Positions 10,493 through 20,294 are shown, numbered from the stretch's first letter. The stretch is 64,000 nucleotides of DNA from Roseibium algicola (GCF_001999245.1 NZ_CP019630.1:5485001-5549000), one strand, 5' to 3'. Program-made: numbers and translations. The notes: generated from the sequence alone by a model not told the origin.

Positions 10493-11797
10493 ATGACAGC
10501 GGTAGATACGGCGGACATTGACGACGGTCGCAAACCGGCAGCCCCGACACGCGCCTTTTCCGCATTTGAATGGATGATTGCAGGGCGCTACCTGCGATCA
10601 AGGCGCCGCGAAACCTTCATATCCGTCATTGCAGGCTTTTCCTTTGCTGGCATCATGCTTGGCGTGGCAACGCTGATCATCGTGATGGCAGTGATGAACG
10701 GGTTCCGGACGGAGCTTCTCGGCAAGATCCTGGGCATCAACGGTCATATGCTGGTTCAGCCGATCGACCAGCCACTGACGGACTATGATGCGGTTTCCGC
10801 CCGGTTGCAGGGTGTGCCGGATGTGGTCAGTGCGATGCCCTTTGTGGAAGGCCAGGCGCTGGTATCCGGGCCTGCAGGGAATTTCGGAGCGCTCGTTCGC
10901 GGCCTTTACGAAAGCGATCTGCGCCGTGTGCCGCTTATCGCGAACAATGTGCGGGCCGGAACCCTTGACGGGTTCGACGAGGGCGAGGGGGTTGCCATCG
11001 GTTCGCGCATGGCGCAACAGCTCGGCATCACCCTTGGTGACAATGTCACCATTATCTCACCGCGTGGTAGTGTGACCCCCATGGGCGTTACGCCGCGGTT
11101 GAAGGCCTATCCGGTTACCGCCATTTTCGAAATCGGCATGAGTGAATACGACGCGACCTTTCTGTTCATGCCACTGGAAGAGGCGCAGGCCTATTTCAAC
11201 ATGGATACCAAGGCGACAGGTATCGAAGTTTATGTAGCTGACCCCGACAGGGTCGGTATCATGAAGGACACGATCGAGGAGGCCGCGGATCGGCCGGCTT
11301 TCGTAACCGACTGGCGCCAGCGCAATGTCACCTTCTTTGCAGCCCTTGAGGTGGAGCGGAACGTGATGTTCATCATCCTGACGCTGATCGTTCTGGTGGC
11401 GGCGCTCAATATCGTTTCCGGCATGATCATGCTGGTAAAGGACAAGGGCAAGGACATCGCGATTTTGAGGACCATGGGCGCGACGCGTGGGTCGATTATG
11501 CGGATCTTCCTGATAACAGGCGCCAGCATCGGCTTCGTGGGTACTTTCGCCGGCTTCTTCCTCGGACTTTTGGTCTGCCTGAACATCGAGAGCATCCGTC
11601 AATTCGTTTCCTGGCTTACCAGGACGGAACTGTTCGATCCGACGCTCTACTTTTTGTCACAGCTGCCCGCGGAGATTGACTCCGGAGAGACGATAACAGT
11701 GCTTGTCATGGCGCTTGCGTTGTCACTGCTGGCGACGGTCTATCCTGCGTGGCGGGCTGCGCGGCTCGATCCCGTTGAAGCCCTCAGATATGAATAG
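10493..11797 (+). CDS. lolC: Lipoprotein-releasing ABC transporter permease LolC/LolE
   Basis: Inner-membrane permease of the Lol complex (434 residues), which extracts outer-membrane lipoproteins from the inner membrane and hands them to LolA. It starts with a short cytoplasmic segment followed by the LolC/E signature [47 protein letters not shown] split over residues about 24-70 (first membrane helix). A large periplasmic domain and three C-terminal helices follow, with the coupling-loop motif [20 protein letters not shown]. One LolC/E protein probably forms a homodimer here, since only one permease gene is present. lolD follows 11 bases later. Confidence 0.93.
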   Translation: MTAVDTADIDDGRKPAAPTRAFSAFEWMIAGRYLRSRRRETFISVIAGFSFAGIMLGVATLIIVMAVMNGFRTELLGKILGINGHMLVQPIDQPLTDYDAVSARLQGVPDVVSAMPFVEGQALVSGPAGNFGALVRGLYESDLRRVPLIANNVRAGTLDGFDEGEGVAIGSRMAQQLGITLGDNVTIISPRGSVTPMGVTPRLKAYPVTAIFEIGMSEYDATFLFMPLEEAQAYFNMDTKATGIEVYVADPDRVGIMKDTIEEAADRPAFVTDWRQRNVTFFAALEVERNVMFIILTLIVLVAALNIVSGMIMLVKDKGKDIAILRTMGATRGSIMRIFLITGASIGFVGTFAGFFLGLLVCLNIESIRQFVSWLTRTELFDPTLYFLSQLPAEIDSGETITVLVMALALSLLATVYPAWRAARLDPVEALRYE

Positions 11798-11808
11798 GGA
11801 GACGGGAG

Positions 11809-12525
11809 ATGAACATGGCCGTTGACCCCAACCAGGCACCGGGACTGGCGCCCGCCGCCCTGCAATTGTCTGGCATTACCCGCAGTTTCGACGAGGGTAA
11901 TCGCGAACTTCATATCCTGAGCGGTGCCGATCTGCGCATCGAGGCCGGCGAGATGGTTGCCCTGGTAGCGCCTTCCGGAACCGGCAAATCGACCCTCTTG
12001 CATATTGCAGGTTTGCTGGAGCGCCCGGACGAGGGCGATGTCTTCCTCGGACCGGTCAACTGTTCGGATCTGTCGGATGATGAGCGCACGGCCATCCGGC
12101 GTAACGACATCGGGTTCGTCTATCAGTTTCATCACCTGCTGCCGGAGTTTACCGCACAGGAAAACGTGATGATGCCACAGATGATCCGTGGCTTGCCGCG
12201 AAAGATGGCAGCGGAGAGAGCAGACGAACTTTTGAAATACATGCGTCTCGGTGAGCGTGGCAGCCATCGCCCTTCGGAGCTTTCCGGTGGGGAGCAGCAG
12301 CGCGTTGCCGTTGCCCGTGCGGTTGCGAATGCGCCTCGTATCCTTCTTCTGGATGAACCGACGGGAAATCTGGACCCCAACACTGCAGGCTATGTATTCG
12401 ACGCCTTGCAGGCATTGGTGCGGGCGTCCGGTGTTGCGACGCTGTTCGCAACTCACAACCTGGAACTGGCGGGCCGGATGGACAGGGCAATAACGCTGTC
12501 CGAAGGCCTGGTCAGGGACCTCTAG
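11809..12525 (+). CDS. lolD: Lipoprotein-releasing system ATP-binding protein LolD
   Basis: ABC ATPase (238 residues) that drives the LolC/E permease. Walker A is APSGTGKST at about residues 54-62 (Ala where many ATPases have Gly), the Q-loop is [16 protein letters not shown], the signature is [17 protein letters not shown], Walker B is [12 protein letters not shown] and the H-loop is ATHNLEL. The [10 protein letters not shown] segment is characteristic for LolD rather than FtsE or MacB. The start at 11809 is preceded by GGGAGACGGGAG. It forms a two-gene operon with the permease; an unusual regulatory segment follows before dnaE. Confidence 0.95.
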   Translation: MNMAVDPNQAPGLAPAALQLSGITRSFDEGNRELHILSGADLRIEAGEMVALVAPSGTGKSTLLHIAGLLERPDEGDVFLGPVNCSDLSDDERTAIRRNDIGFVYQFHHLLPEFTAQENVMMPQMIRGLPRKMAAERADELLKYMRLGERGSHRPSELSGGEQQRVAVARAVANAPRILLLDEPTGNLDPNTAGYVFDALQALVRASGVATLFATHNLELAGRMDRAITLSEGLVRDL

Positions 12526-12684
12526 GTTTTTCCGGTAAGATATTCCAAGCCAGAAAATTGCTTCTAACCCGTGTGACCGGGCTCCTCAGAGCCGCGATTG
12601 CCCAGAAGAACAAAGCAAAAACCCAAAGTTTTCAGCAAATTTGATTTGCTTGATGACAAGGGGAACAAAAAGGGCTTGCAATAG

Positions 12685-12699
12685 GAACAAAAATGGAAC
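12685..12699 (+). promoter_or_regulatory. LexA (SOS) box upstream of a 32-codon gene
   Basis: GAAC-AAAAATG-GAAC, an exact GAAC-N7-GAAC direct repeat, the reverse complement of the alphaproteobacterial SOS box GTTC-N7-GTTC. The second half-site ends 39 bases before the ATG at 12739. A TTGCAA at 12676-12681 could be a -35 element, which would put the box in the promoter spacer; the -10 is weak (CATCAT at 12699-12704). The same spacing rule is met by the two boxes before lexA in this window. Confidence 0.75.
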
Positions 12700-12738
12700 A
12701 TCATCCAGTTACGCAATTAGCAACGGTTGGAGGATGTG

Positions 12739-12837
12739 ATGATCCATATCGCTCGTGATTTTGCCGCTTTCGGTGCAATGGTTTGCTTCTGCACGACGCT
12801 CGCCGTCTGGGGCGACGTGCTTCTGTCCGTCGGCTGA
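12739..12837 (+). CDS. Putative SOS-regulated small membrane protein (32 aa)
   Basis: A 32-residue reading frame that begins MIHIARDFAAFG and ends DVLLSVG, too short for usual gene callers. TTGGAGGATGTG immediately upstream gives a strong GGAGG ribosome-binding site. Residues about 8-27 are hydrophobic (FAAFGAMVCFCTTLAVW) after a short N-terminus with one Arg and one Asp, which predicts a single inner-membrane helix. A perfect LexA box lies 39 bases upstream. Size, topology and SOS control resemble the 29-residue division inhibitor SidA of Caulobacter, but I cannot show homology. It could instead be a leader peptide for dnaE, although 185 bases separate them. Function unknown. Confidence 0.6.
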   Translation: MIHIARDFAAFGAMVCFCTTLAVWGDVLLSVG

Positions 12838-13022
12838 TCAATCTCTGCTGAACGGTCGTTGTTTCGGCAAATGGTGCCAGTGCGTTTTTTGAGTTCCTGG
12901 ACTCAGTCCGCTGCGGTGTGATGCGAAGTCAGGATTACAAAGAACAGCGGTAACAACTCCTTCGGCGTCTCGACACGCTATTCCGAACACGCTTCACTTG
13001 AGCGCTGATTCTGGAAGATGTT

Positions 13023-16000
13023 ATGAGAGCCGCCATGTCTGCTACAGATCCCAATAATTCTCTGTCTTCCGGTTCGTCAGAAAATGCCGGCAGTGAGGCA
13101 AGCGGTCCCGGCTATGTTCACCTCCGGGTCCATTCGGCGTTGTCGCTTCTGGAAGGTGCGTTGCCGATCAAGAAGCTTCTCGACCTCGCCAAGGCCGATG
13201 ACCAGCCGGCGCTGGCGATTGCCGATACCAACAATCTGTTTGGCGCACAGGAATTTGCGACCAAAGCGTGGGGATCCGGAATTCAGCCGATTGCCGCGTG
13301 TCAGCTTTCCGTCTTTTTCGACGATGGTCTGGAAAGCGGGCGGAGAGGGGAACCTGCGCTTTCGGACGTTGTTCTTCTCGCCATGACAGAAGCCGGTTAC
13401 GGCAATCTGATGGAGCTGAGTTCTCGGGCCTTCCTCGACACGGAGACCGGTCTGAGGCCACACGTTTCCTCCGGGTATCTTCTATCAAAGTCCGAAGGCG
13501 TTATCATTCTGACCGGTGGTGTCGGAGGGCCGATCGGGGCTGCGCTCCTTGCCGGACGCAAGGACCTCGCAAAAAGCCGGTTGGAAACACTGGCGGACCG
13601 TTTTCCTGGCCGTTGCTACGTGGAAATCCAGCGCCATGGCATGGAAGCCGAGCGCAAGACCGAAGACGCGTTTCTCGATCTGGCCTACGAATACGGGCTG
13701 CCACTGGTCGCCACCAACGAAGCCTTCTTTCCCAAGCGCGAAGACTATGAAGCTCATGACGCCCTGATCTGCATTTCTGAAGGCCGGGTGCTGATAGAGG
13801 ATGACCGCAGACGCCTGACACCCGAGCACTACTTCAAAAGCCGCGCGGAAATGTGCGCGCTCTTTGCGGATTTGCCAGAGGCGCTTGTTTCAACGGTAGA
13901 AATTGCCCGGCGCTGCAGCTTCCGCCCGTTGAAGCGCGCGCCGATCCTGCCCCGGTTTGCCGGTGCGGATGCGGATCCGGAAGAAGCGGAGAAGGCAGAA
14001 GCGGAAGAGTTGATCCGCCAGGCGCGCGAAGGATTGCAGGCGCGCCTTGATGCGCACGGACTGGCTCCGGGTCTTGAGGAGAAGGACTACTGGGACCGGC
14101 TCGACTACGAGACCGGCATCATCGAGCGCATGAAGTTTCCCGGGTACTTCCTGATCGTTGCCGACTTCATCAAATGGGCGAAAGGGCAGGATATTCCGGT
14201 CGGCCCGGGTCGCGGGTCCGGTGCGGGGTCACTGGTAGCCTGGTCCCTGACCATTACCGACCTCGATCCCATGCGGTTTTCGCTGCTGTTCGAACGCTTC
14301 CTCAATCCTGAACGCGTTTCGATGCCTGACTTCGATATCGACTTCTGCCAGACCCGGCGTGAAGAAGTGATCCGTTATGTTCAGGAAAAATACGGCCGGC
14401 AGCAGGTCGCGCAGATCATCACCTTCGGATCGCTTCAGGCCCGCGCCGTGCTGCGCGATGTCGGCCGCGTGCTGCAAATGCCTTATGGCCAGGTCGACCG
14501 GCTCTGCAAACTTGTTCCCGCCAACCCGGCAAATCCTGTAACGCTTGGTCAGGCGATCGAGGAAGAGCCACGCCTGCGCGAGGCAGCCAAGGAAGAGGAA
14601 ATCGTCGAGCGGCTGCTGGGCATGGCTCAGAAGCTCGAAGGCCTTTACCGGCACGCTTCCACGCACGCGGCGGGCGTTGTCATCGGTGACAGACCCCTGG
14701 AACAGCTGGTGCCGCTCTATCGAGACCCGCGTTCCGACATGCCGGTCGCCCAGTTCAACATGAAGATGGTGGAAGATGCCGGACTTGTTAAGTTCGACTT
14801 CCTCGGCCTGAAGACACTGACGGTTATCGATACGGCGGTGAAGCTGATTGAACGGCGCGGTATCGATGTCGACGTCGCAGCCCTGCCGATCGACGACGAG
14901 AAAACCTACAAGCTGCTGGCGCGCGGCGAAACGTTTGGCGTGTTCCAGCTGGAAAGTCAGGGCATGCGCCGCGCGATTGCAGGCATGAAACCCGACCGGT
15001 TCGAAGACATCATTGCCCTTGTGGCTTTGTATCGCCCCGGACCGATGGAAAACATCCCGGTCTACAACGCGGTGAAGCACGGCGAACAGGACCCGGACTG
15101 CCTGCATCCCCTGCTTGAACCCATCCTGATGGAGACGAACGGCATTATCGTCTACCAGGAACAGGTGATGCAGATTGCGCAGGTTCTGTCCGGCTACTCT
15201 CTCGGTGAAGCAGACCTTCTGCGCCGCGCCATGGGTAAGAAGATTGCCGCGGAGATGGAAGTCCAGCGGGCGCGTTTTGTCGACGGCGCGGTGGAGCGTG
15301 GGATCAACAAGAGCCACGCCGGAACAATCTTCGATCTTGTGGCGAAGTTCGCCAACTACGGCTTCAACAAGTCGCACGCTGCAGCGTATGCGCTGGTCTC
15401 CTATCATACGGCCTGGCTCAAGGCGAACCACCCGGTCGAGTTCATGGCCGCTTCCATGACACTGGATCTGGGCAATACGGAAAAACTGGGCGACTACCGT
15501 CAGGAATGTCGGCGCATGAAGATCGAGATCGAGCCGCCGTCAATCAACCGCGGGCAAGTCTATTTTGACGTTGCCGACGGCAAGATCCTTTACGCGATGG
15601 GCGCGATCAAGGGTGTTGGCGAGCAGGCGGTTGAACACATTGTTGAGGTTCGGGGCGACAAGCCTTTCAAGAGCCTTGGCGATTTTGCGCGTCGGATTTC
15701 ACCCAAGGCCCTCAACAAGCGAACGCTTGAAAACCTGGTCGCAGCCGGAGCATTCGATGAGCTTGAGCCCAACCGGGCACGGGTTTTTGAAGGCCTCGAC
15801 CGGATCATGGGCCTGGCTCAACGCACCGAGGAAAACAAGACGCTCGGCCAGGACGAGCTTTTTGGCGGCAGCGACAGCGAAGAACCCTTGCAGCTGGATG
15901 ATGTCCATGGCTGGACAAACGAAGAGAAGCTGCAGCGGGAACACTCGGCGATCGGGTTTTACCTGTCAGCGCATCCGATCGACGAATACGCCTCCGTGCT

Positions 16001-16538
16001 GGAAAAGATGCGGGCACAGCCGTGGAGCCAGTTTTCGGAAGCAGTCAAGAAGGGGGCGTCTCACGGCCGGCTTGCCGGCACCGTCGTGTCCATGCAGGAA
16101 CGCAAGACCAAGACCGGCAATCGCATGGGTATCGTTCGCTTGTCCGATGCTACGGGCCAGTATGAGGCGTTGCTCTTCCGTGAGAAACTCGAACAGTTCC
16201 GGGATGCCTTGCAGGCTGGACGTTCCGTTGTCGTGCTCGTCGGGGCCGACATGCGCGACGACGAGCCCTCCCTTCGAATCGAACAGGTTGATCCGATCGA
16301 TCAGGTTGCAGCCCGTCTGCAGAAAAGCATGCGTGTCTTTGTTCGCGATGAACGTCCAATCCCGAGCCTTGCAAAGCAGTTGCAGGTGAGGGGTGAAGGT
16401 GACGTGACGGTGATTGTGCTTCTGGAAAACGGCGCACGGGAAGTGGAAGTCAAGCTCCCCGGCCGGTTCCGCCTGTCACCGGAAATTGCGGGCGCGCTCA
16501 AGGCAGTGCCAGGTGTAACGGACGTACAGGTGGCGTGA
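13023..16538 (+). CDS. dnaE: DNA polymerase III subunit alpha
   Basis: Replicative polymerase catalytic subunit (1171 residues), DnaE1 type. The N-terminal PHP domain begins with YVHLRVHSALSLLEGA at about residue 31. The polymerase core has GPGRGSGAGSLVAW and the catalytic aspartates in SMPDFDIDFC near residues 434-442. The helix-hairpin-helix region and a C-terminal OB-fold (LAGTVVSMQERKTKTGNRMG) follow. Length and motifs match the housekeeping enzyme, not the shorter SOS-induced DnaE2 of ImuABC cassettes. The start at 13023 has GGAAG seven bases upstream; an ATG four codons later is an alternative. Convergent with the LysR gene 84 bases downstream. Confidence 0.96.
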   Translation: MRAAMSATDPNNSLSSGSSENAGSEASGPGYVHLRVHSALSLLEGALPIKKLLDLAKADDQPALAIADTNNLFGAQEFATKAWGSGIQPIAACQLSVFFDDGLESGRRGEPALSDVVLLAMTEAGYGNLMELSSRAFLDTETGLRPHVSSGYLLSKSEGVIILTGGVGGPIGAALLAGRKDLAKSRLETLADRFPGRCYVEIQRHGMEAERKTEDAFLDLAYEYGLPLVATNEAFFPKREDYEAHDALICISEGRVLIEDDRRRLTPEHYFKSRAEMCALFADLPEALVSTVEIARRCSFRPLKRAPILPRFAGADADPEEAEKAEAEELIRQAREGLQARLDAHGLAPGLEEKDYWDRLDYETGIIERMKFPGYFLIVADFIKWAKGQDIPVGPGRGSGAGSLVAWSLTITDLDPMRFSLLFERFLNPERVSMPDFDIDFCQTRREEVIRYVQEKYGRQQVAQIITFGSLQARAVLRDVGRVLQMPYGQVDRLCKLVPANPANPVTLGQAIEEEPRLREAAKEEEIVERLLGMAQKLEGLYRHASTHAAGVVIGDRPLEQLVPLYRDPRSDMPVAQFNMKMVEDAGLVKFDFLGLKTLTVIDTAVKLIERRGIDVDVAALPIDDEKTYKLLARGETFGVFQLESQGMRRAIAGMKPDRFEDIIALVALYRPGPMENIPVYNAVKHGEQDPDCLHPLLEPILMETNGIIVYQEQVMQIAQVLSGYSLGEADLLRRAMGKKIAAEMEVQRARFVDGAVERGINKSHAGTIFDLVAKFANYGFNKSHAAAYALVSYHTAWLKANHPVEFMAASMTLDLGNTEKLGDYRQECRRMKIEIEPPSINRGQVYFDVADGKILYAMGAIKGVGEQAVEHIVEVRGDKPFKSLGDFARRISPKALNKRTLENLVAAGAFDELEPNRARVFEGLDRIMGLAQRTEENKTLGQDELFGGSDSEEPLQLDDVHGWTNEEKLQREHSAIGFYLSAHPIDEYASVLEKMRAQPWSQFSEAVKKGASHGRLAGTVVSMQERKTKTGNRMGIVRLSDATGQYEALLFREKLEQFRDALQAGRSVVVLVGADMRDDEPSLRIEQVDPIDQVAARLQKSMRVFVRDERPIPSLAKQLQVRGEGDVTVIVLLENGAREVEVKLPGRFRLSPEIAGALKAVPGVTDVQVA

Positions 16539-16622
16539 GCGTCCAGAGGCGCCAACAATTCGACTTCACTACGGGAGCGCTGGTGCGCCAGGGTTTCTAT
16601 GGTCCTGAAAATGCTCGCTCAG

Positions 16623-17537
16623 TCAGTTGCCGATTCGGGCGCTGTGATAGTCCTTGAGCGCAGTGGCCAGCTGCAACGCAAAGCGCGCTGAAGCCACGGG
16701 AAGTGTCCGCCCGCGCATCTGGCCCAGAATTAGGTTACCGGGTGGCAGGTCCTTGCTCGAGATCGGTTTGAAAACCAGCGAGCCGTCATCCTGCTCTCTG
16801 AGCCCCAGAGGGATCTGGAAGCCGATCAGTTTCTCACAAAGAACGTAGTGCCGGATCAGGTCGAAGCTTTCCGTTTCGACAGCGGGAGATACGCGGCGAC
16901 TGCCACGCCGGGCAGCAAAGTCCAGCAGATGCCTGACGCCATATTTGGTTGTCGGGGCGACGTGGGGCACATCGAGACAATCCCGCAGGCGCACCTCCGC
17001 TTTTTTTGCCAGTGGGTGGTCGCTCGCCATGACCGCAAAAACCTCCTGCGGGATGACATGAAGTACCTCGAAATCCACCAGATAGACTGGCTCGAACACC
17101 AGTGCCAGGTCGCTGGAATAGGACACGAGTTCCTGCTCGGCCTGGGTTCTGTCCCTGACGTTGACCGAAAACGTGACGCCCGGATGATCACGCCGGTACC
17201 GGGCGATCTGCTCGGGCAGGAAATAAGGGACCATGGCCTGGGAGCAGGCGATGGAAACGTGCCCTCTGCGTTCTCCTGCAAGATCCGCGACCTGGCTCTG
17301 CACACGAGCAAGGTCTGAAAGGCTTGCGCGGTAGTGGTGGAGAAGAAGCTCTCCGGCAGGGTTGAGACGTACGCCCTTCGGTAGGCGCTCAAAGAGCTGT
17401 GCGCCAAACTCCTGCTCGAACCTTTGCACCCGGCGCGTGAGCGCCGAGGCGGTCAGGTTCATGTCTTCCGCCGCTTTTCTGATGGAGCCCGCTCGGGCGA
17501 CAGCCTCAATGAGCTGAAACGTGTATAAGTGTCTCAT
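16623..17537 (-). CDS. LysR-family transcriptional regulator
   Basis: LysR-type regulator (304 residues) with an N-terminal winged helix-turn-helix (residues about 1-60, including AGSIRKAAEDMNLTASALTRRVQRFE) and a C-terminal periplasmic-binding-protein-like effector domain. It is transcribed divergently from the ABC transporter/allophanate hydrolase operon, 123 bases away, the normal arrangement for a LysR regulator and its target. The effector is unknown, but an amide or ureido compound imported by the neighbouring transporter is a reasonable guess. It probably represses its own gene and activates the divergent operon through the shared intergenic region. Confidence 0.9.
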   Translation of the reverse strand: MRHLYTFQLIEAVARAGSIRKAAEDMNLTASALTRRVQRFEQEFGAQLFERLPKGVRLNPAGELLLHHYRASLSDLARVQSQVADLAGERRGHVSIACSQAMVPYFLPEQIARYRRDHPGVTFSVNVRDRTQAEQELVSYSSDLALVFEPVYLVDFEVLHVIPQEVFAVMASDHPLAKKAEVRLRDCLDVPHVAPTTKYGVRHLLDFAARRGSRRVSPAVETESFDLIRHYVLCEKLIGFQIPLGLREQDDGSLVFKPISSKDLPPGNLILGQMRGRTLPVASARFALQLATALKDYHSARIGN

Positions 17538-17551
17538 TTCAATAGGCTTTG

Positions 17552-17595
17552 TTTATAGCGTTGCATTTTTTTCATCGCATCTGTGAATTTATAGC
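17552..17595. promoter_or_regulatory. Direct repeat in the divergent lysR/ABC-operon control region
   Basis: The octamer TTTATAGC occurs twice, at 17552-17559 and 17588-17595, 36 bases start to start. Each copy is followed within a few bases by a GCATTTTT-type sequence. The spacing puts both copies on roughly the same helix face (about 3.4 turns). Location between divergent genes suggests LysR-regulator contact sites or paired promoter elements; this is inference. Confidence 0.4.
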
Positions 17596-17660
17596 ATTTT
17601 TCGGAAACGGAAAACACCTGCAAGCTTCGGAAAGCCAATCGCACAGCGGAGTTTCCGAAC

Positions 17661-19265
17661 ATGTCCCTACACAGACGCGAATTCCTCAAAGCCGGAGCTG
17701 CCGTCGTCGGCGCCCTCCCGTTTTCCCGGTCCCTGTCTGCCTTCGCCGCAAGCGATACTCTGGTGGCGGTGACCGTTCAGACCATCAACAGTCTGGATCT
17801 TCACCGTACCGGTACCAACAGGGCCAGCTATCAGGTTGCCATCAACAGTTATGACCGGTTGATTACGTTCGGCAGCAAGACCCTTGAAGATGGCAGCGTT
17901 TCCTTCGACTATTCGAAGCTGGAACCGGAACTCGCGGAAAGCTGGACAATTTCCGACGACGGTTTGACCATTACCTTCAAGCTGAAGCCGAACGCCGTTT
18001 TCTGGGACGGCAGCAAGGTGACCGCTGAGGATGTAAAATGGTCTTTCGACAGGGCAGTGTCAGTTGGCGGGTTCCCGAGCACGCAGATGAAAGCTGGCGG
18101 CCTTGTGCGGCCGGATCAGTTTGAAGCCGTCGATGAGGAAACCTTTGTCGTCAAGCTCGACAAGCCATCAAAGCTATCCTTGCCGGATCTGGCAGTTCCT
18201 GTGCCGTTCGTCATCAATTCGAAAGTCGCCAAGGAACATGCGACAGCCGATGATCCCTGGGCGACTGAGTATCTTCACACGACACCTGCCGGGTCCGGTG
18301 CCTACAAGGTTGCCCGCTGGGATTCCGGCCAGCAGATCGTTTACGAACGCTTTGACGAATGGGCTGGTGGACCTTTGCCCAAGGTTCGCAGAATCATTGT
18401 TCGAGAAGTGCCGAGTCCGGCAACGCGCCGCGCCCTGATCGAACGTGGTGATGTGCAGGTGTCCTTCGACATACCGGATAAGGATGCTGCTGAGCTCGCT
18501 GAAAAGGTGAAGGTGTATTCAACACCGATTGCCAACACCATGCATGTGGTTGGCCTGAATTACACTTTCGAACCTTTCCAGGATCCGAATGTGCGCAAGG
18601 CTATCGCCTACGCGATTCCCTATAAGGACATCTTCGATACTGCAGCTTATGGCCGCGGCGCACCGTTGTGGGGCGGTAGCGAGACCATTGAAGACACCTC
18701 CTGGCCACGCAAGTCGCCCTATAGCCATGACATGGAGAAAGCCAAGGAGTTGCTTGCGGCATCCGCCTATCCTGATGGCTTCGAAGTCCCTCTGTCGATC
18801 AGCACAGACCTTGCATCCTGGATGGAGCCAACTGCACTGCTGATCCAGGAAAGTCTCGGCAAACTCGGCATCAAGACGGAAATCGAGAAGATCCCCGGGG
18901 CAAACTGGCGCACCGCGGTGCTCGTGGAAAAGCGCTTGCCGCTACATCTTGAAAACTTCGGCGGCTGGCTGGACACACCCGACTACTACTTCTTCTGGGC
19001 GTATCAGGAAGGCAACCTTTTCAATTCCTCGAATTATCGAAACGAGGAAATCGAGACCCTGACCTCGGAAACGCTTCACATGGCGCAGGACGATCCGGAG
19101 TACGCGCCGAAGATCAAGCGGATGTTCGAGATCGCGATGGACGACCTGCCGAGGATTCCGCTTTATCAGCCGGCGCTCAATGTCGCGGTCAACAGTGCCG
19201 ACGGTTACGAGTTCTGGTTCCACCGCCAGCTCGATGTCCGCTCTCTGACGAACGTGGAGAGCTAG
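17661..19265 (+). CDS. ABC transporter substrate-binding protein, peptide/nickel (SBP_bac_5) family
   Basis: Periplasmic solute-binding protein (534 residues) of the DppA/OppA-type cluster C. The N-terminus reads MSLHRREFLKAGAAVVGALP, a twin-arginine-like signal (RREFLK, residues 5-10) with a hydrophobic core and a likely cleavage site after AFA near residue 30. Family hallmarks include LEPELAESWTISDDGLTITFKL and VTAEDVKWSFDRA at about 110-125 and the VRKAIAYAIPYKDI block near 312. First gene of a five-gene unit with two permeases, a fused ATPase and an allophanate hydrolase. The ligand is unknown; the downstream amidase suggests an N-rich amide rather than an ordinary peptide. Confidence 0.9.
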   Translation: MSLHRREFLKAGAAVVGALPFSRSLSAFAASDTLVAVTVQTINSLDLHRTGTNRASYQVAINSYDRLITFGSKTLEDGSVSFDYSKLEPELAESWTISDDGLTITFKLKPNAVFWDGSKVTAEDVKWSFDRAVSVGGFPSTQMKAGGLVRPDQFEAVDEETFVVKLDKPSKLSLPDLAVPVPFVINSKVAKEHATADDPWATEYLHTTPAGSGAYKVARWDSGQQIVYERFDEWAGGPLPKVRRIIVREVPSPATRRALIERGDVQVSFDIPDKDAAELAEKVKVYSTPIANTMHVVGLNYTFEPFQDPNVRKAIAYAIPYKDIFDTAAYGRGAPLWGGSETIEDTSWPRKSPYSHDMEKAKELLAASAYPDGFEVPLSISTDLASWMEPTALLIQESLGKLGIKTEIEKIPGANWRTAVLVEKRLPLHLENFGGWLDTPDYYFFWAYQEGNLFNSSNYRNEEIETLTSETLHMAQDDPEYAPKIKRMFEIAMDDLPRIPLYQPALNVAVNSADGYEFWFHRQLDVRSLTNVES

Positions 19266-19268
19266 GTC

Positions 19269-20294
19269 ATGGCGCGTCGCAGCTCAGCTACGCTTAACCG
19301 CATTCTGCAGGCGATACCGGTTCTGATAGGCGTTGTGGTGATCAGCTTCATCCTCACCCGTGCCTTGCCCGGTGACCCAGCAGTGCAATTTGCCGGAGCT
19401 GCGGCAACGCCTGAATCCATCGAAGAGGTTCGACGGTCTCTGGGCCTCGACAAACCGTTGCCGGAGCAGTTCCTGATCTATGTAGGAGATCTGCTGCAGG
19501 GAGATCTGGGCCAGTCGGTTTCCACCGGCCGGCCCGTTGCGACGGAACTTGCGTCCCGACTGCCGGCCTCGCTCGAATTGACGCTGTCCGCCCTGATCCT
19601 GTCCTGCCTGATAGCCGTTCCACTCGGCGTTCTGGCAGCGACACGGCCGGGAACCTGGATTGACCAGCTATGCCGGATACTTGTCACCGCCGGCGTATCT
19701 CTGCCGACATTCTTCACCGGCATCGTTCTGATCTATGTTTTCTATTATCTCCTGGGCATCGCTCCGTCGCCCCTTGGCAGGCTCGATTTCATCTATCTTG
19801 ATCCTCCCAGGATAACCGGGTTCTTCCTGATCGACGCTGCAATTGCCGGAGATTTGGAAACCTGGTTCGGGGCGCTGAAGCAACTGGTCTTGCCAGCGAC
19901 GACGCTAGCCCTCTTCACCCTTGCCCCGATCGCGCGCATGACGCGGGCGGCGATGCTGTCTGCATTGGCGGCCGACTATGTCAGAACCGCACGGGCAGCA
20001 GGTCTCGGGCCAGGGATGGTCCTCTACGGCTACGCTTTCCGCAACGCTCTGCTTCCGGTCGTGACCACGCTGGGTATGGTGTTTTCCTTTGTGCTTGGGG
20101 CGAATGTGCTGGTCGAGAAGGTCTTCGCCTGGCCAGGCATCGGATCCTATGCGGTCGAGGCGCTTGTGGTTTCCGATTACGCCGCGGTTCAGGGGTTCGT
20201 TCTGGCGATGGCATTGCTGTTCGTCATTCTCAACCTGTTGATCGATCTGTCCTATTCGCTGATTGATCCACGTTTCGGGACATCTTCGAAATGA
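19269..20294 (+). CDS. ABC transporter permease (DppB-type)
   Basis: First permease (341 residues) of the importer, DppB/OppB family. It has an N-terminal transmembrane helix (RILQAIPVLIGVVVISFILTRALPGDP), the usual long periplasmic stretch and five further helices. The EAA loop is at about residues 226-255 (MLSALAADYVRTARAAGLGPGMVLYGYAFRNALLPV), which contacts the ATPase. Starts 3 bases after the binding-protein gene and overlaps the next permease by four bases (ATGA), which indicates tight co-translation. Confidence 0.92.
   Translation: MARRSSATLNRILQAIPVLIGVVVISFILTRALPGDPAVQFAGAAATPESIEEVRRSLGLDKPLPEQFLIYVGDLLQGDLGQSVSTGRPVATELASRLPASLELTLSALILSCLIAVPLGVLAATRPGTWIDQLCRILVTAGVSLPTFFTGIVLIYVFYYLLGIAPSPLGRLDFIYLDPPRITGFFLIDAAIAGDLETWFGALKQLVLPATTLALFTLAPIARMTRAAMLSALAADYVRTARAAGLGPGMVLYGYAFRNALLPVVTTLGMVFSFVLGANVLVEKVFAWPGIGSYAVEALVVSDYAAVQGFVLAMALLFVILNLLIDLSYSLIDPRFGTSSK

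Larger units (their letters stand above)
12526..13022. other. lolD-dnaE intergenic region
   Basis: Contains the LexA box at 12685-12699 and the 32-codon gene at 12739-12837. The remaining 185 bases up to dnaE hold no clear terminator; a dnaE promoter is expected here but no confident -35/-10 pair was found. The stretch 12600-12720 is markedly richer in A than the flanking genes. Confidence 0.6.

Noticed and set aside
13023..16538. SOS mutagenesis polymerase DnaE2 near the LexA box
   Set aside because: Length (1171 aa) and motifs fit housekeeping DnaE1; no imuA or imuB gene is adjacent.
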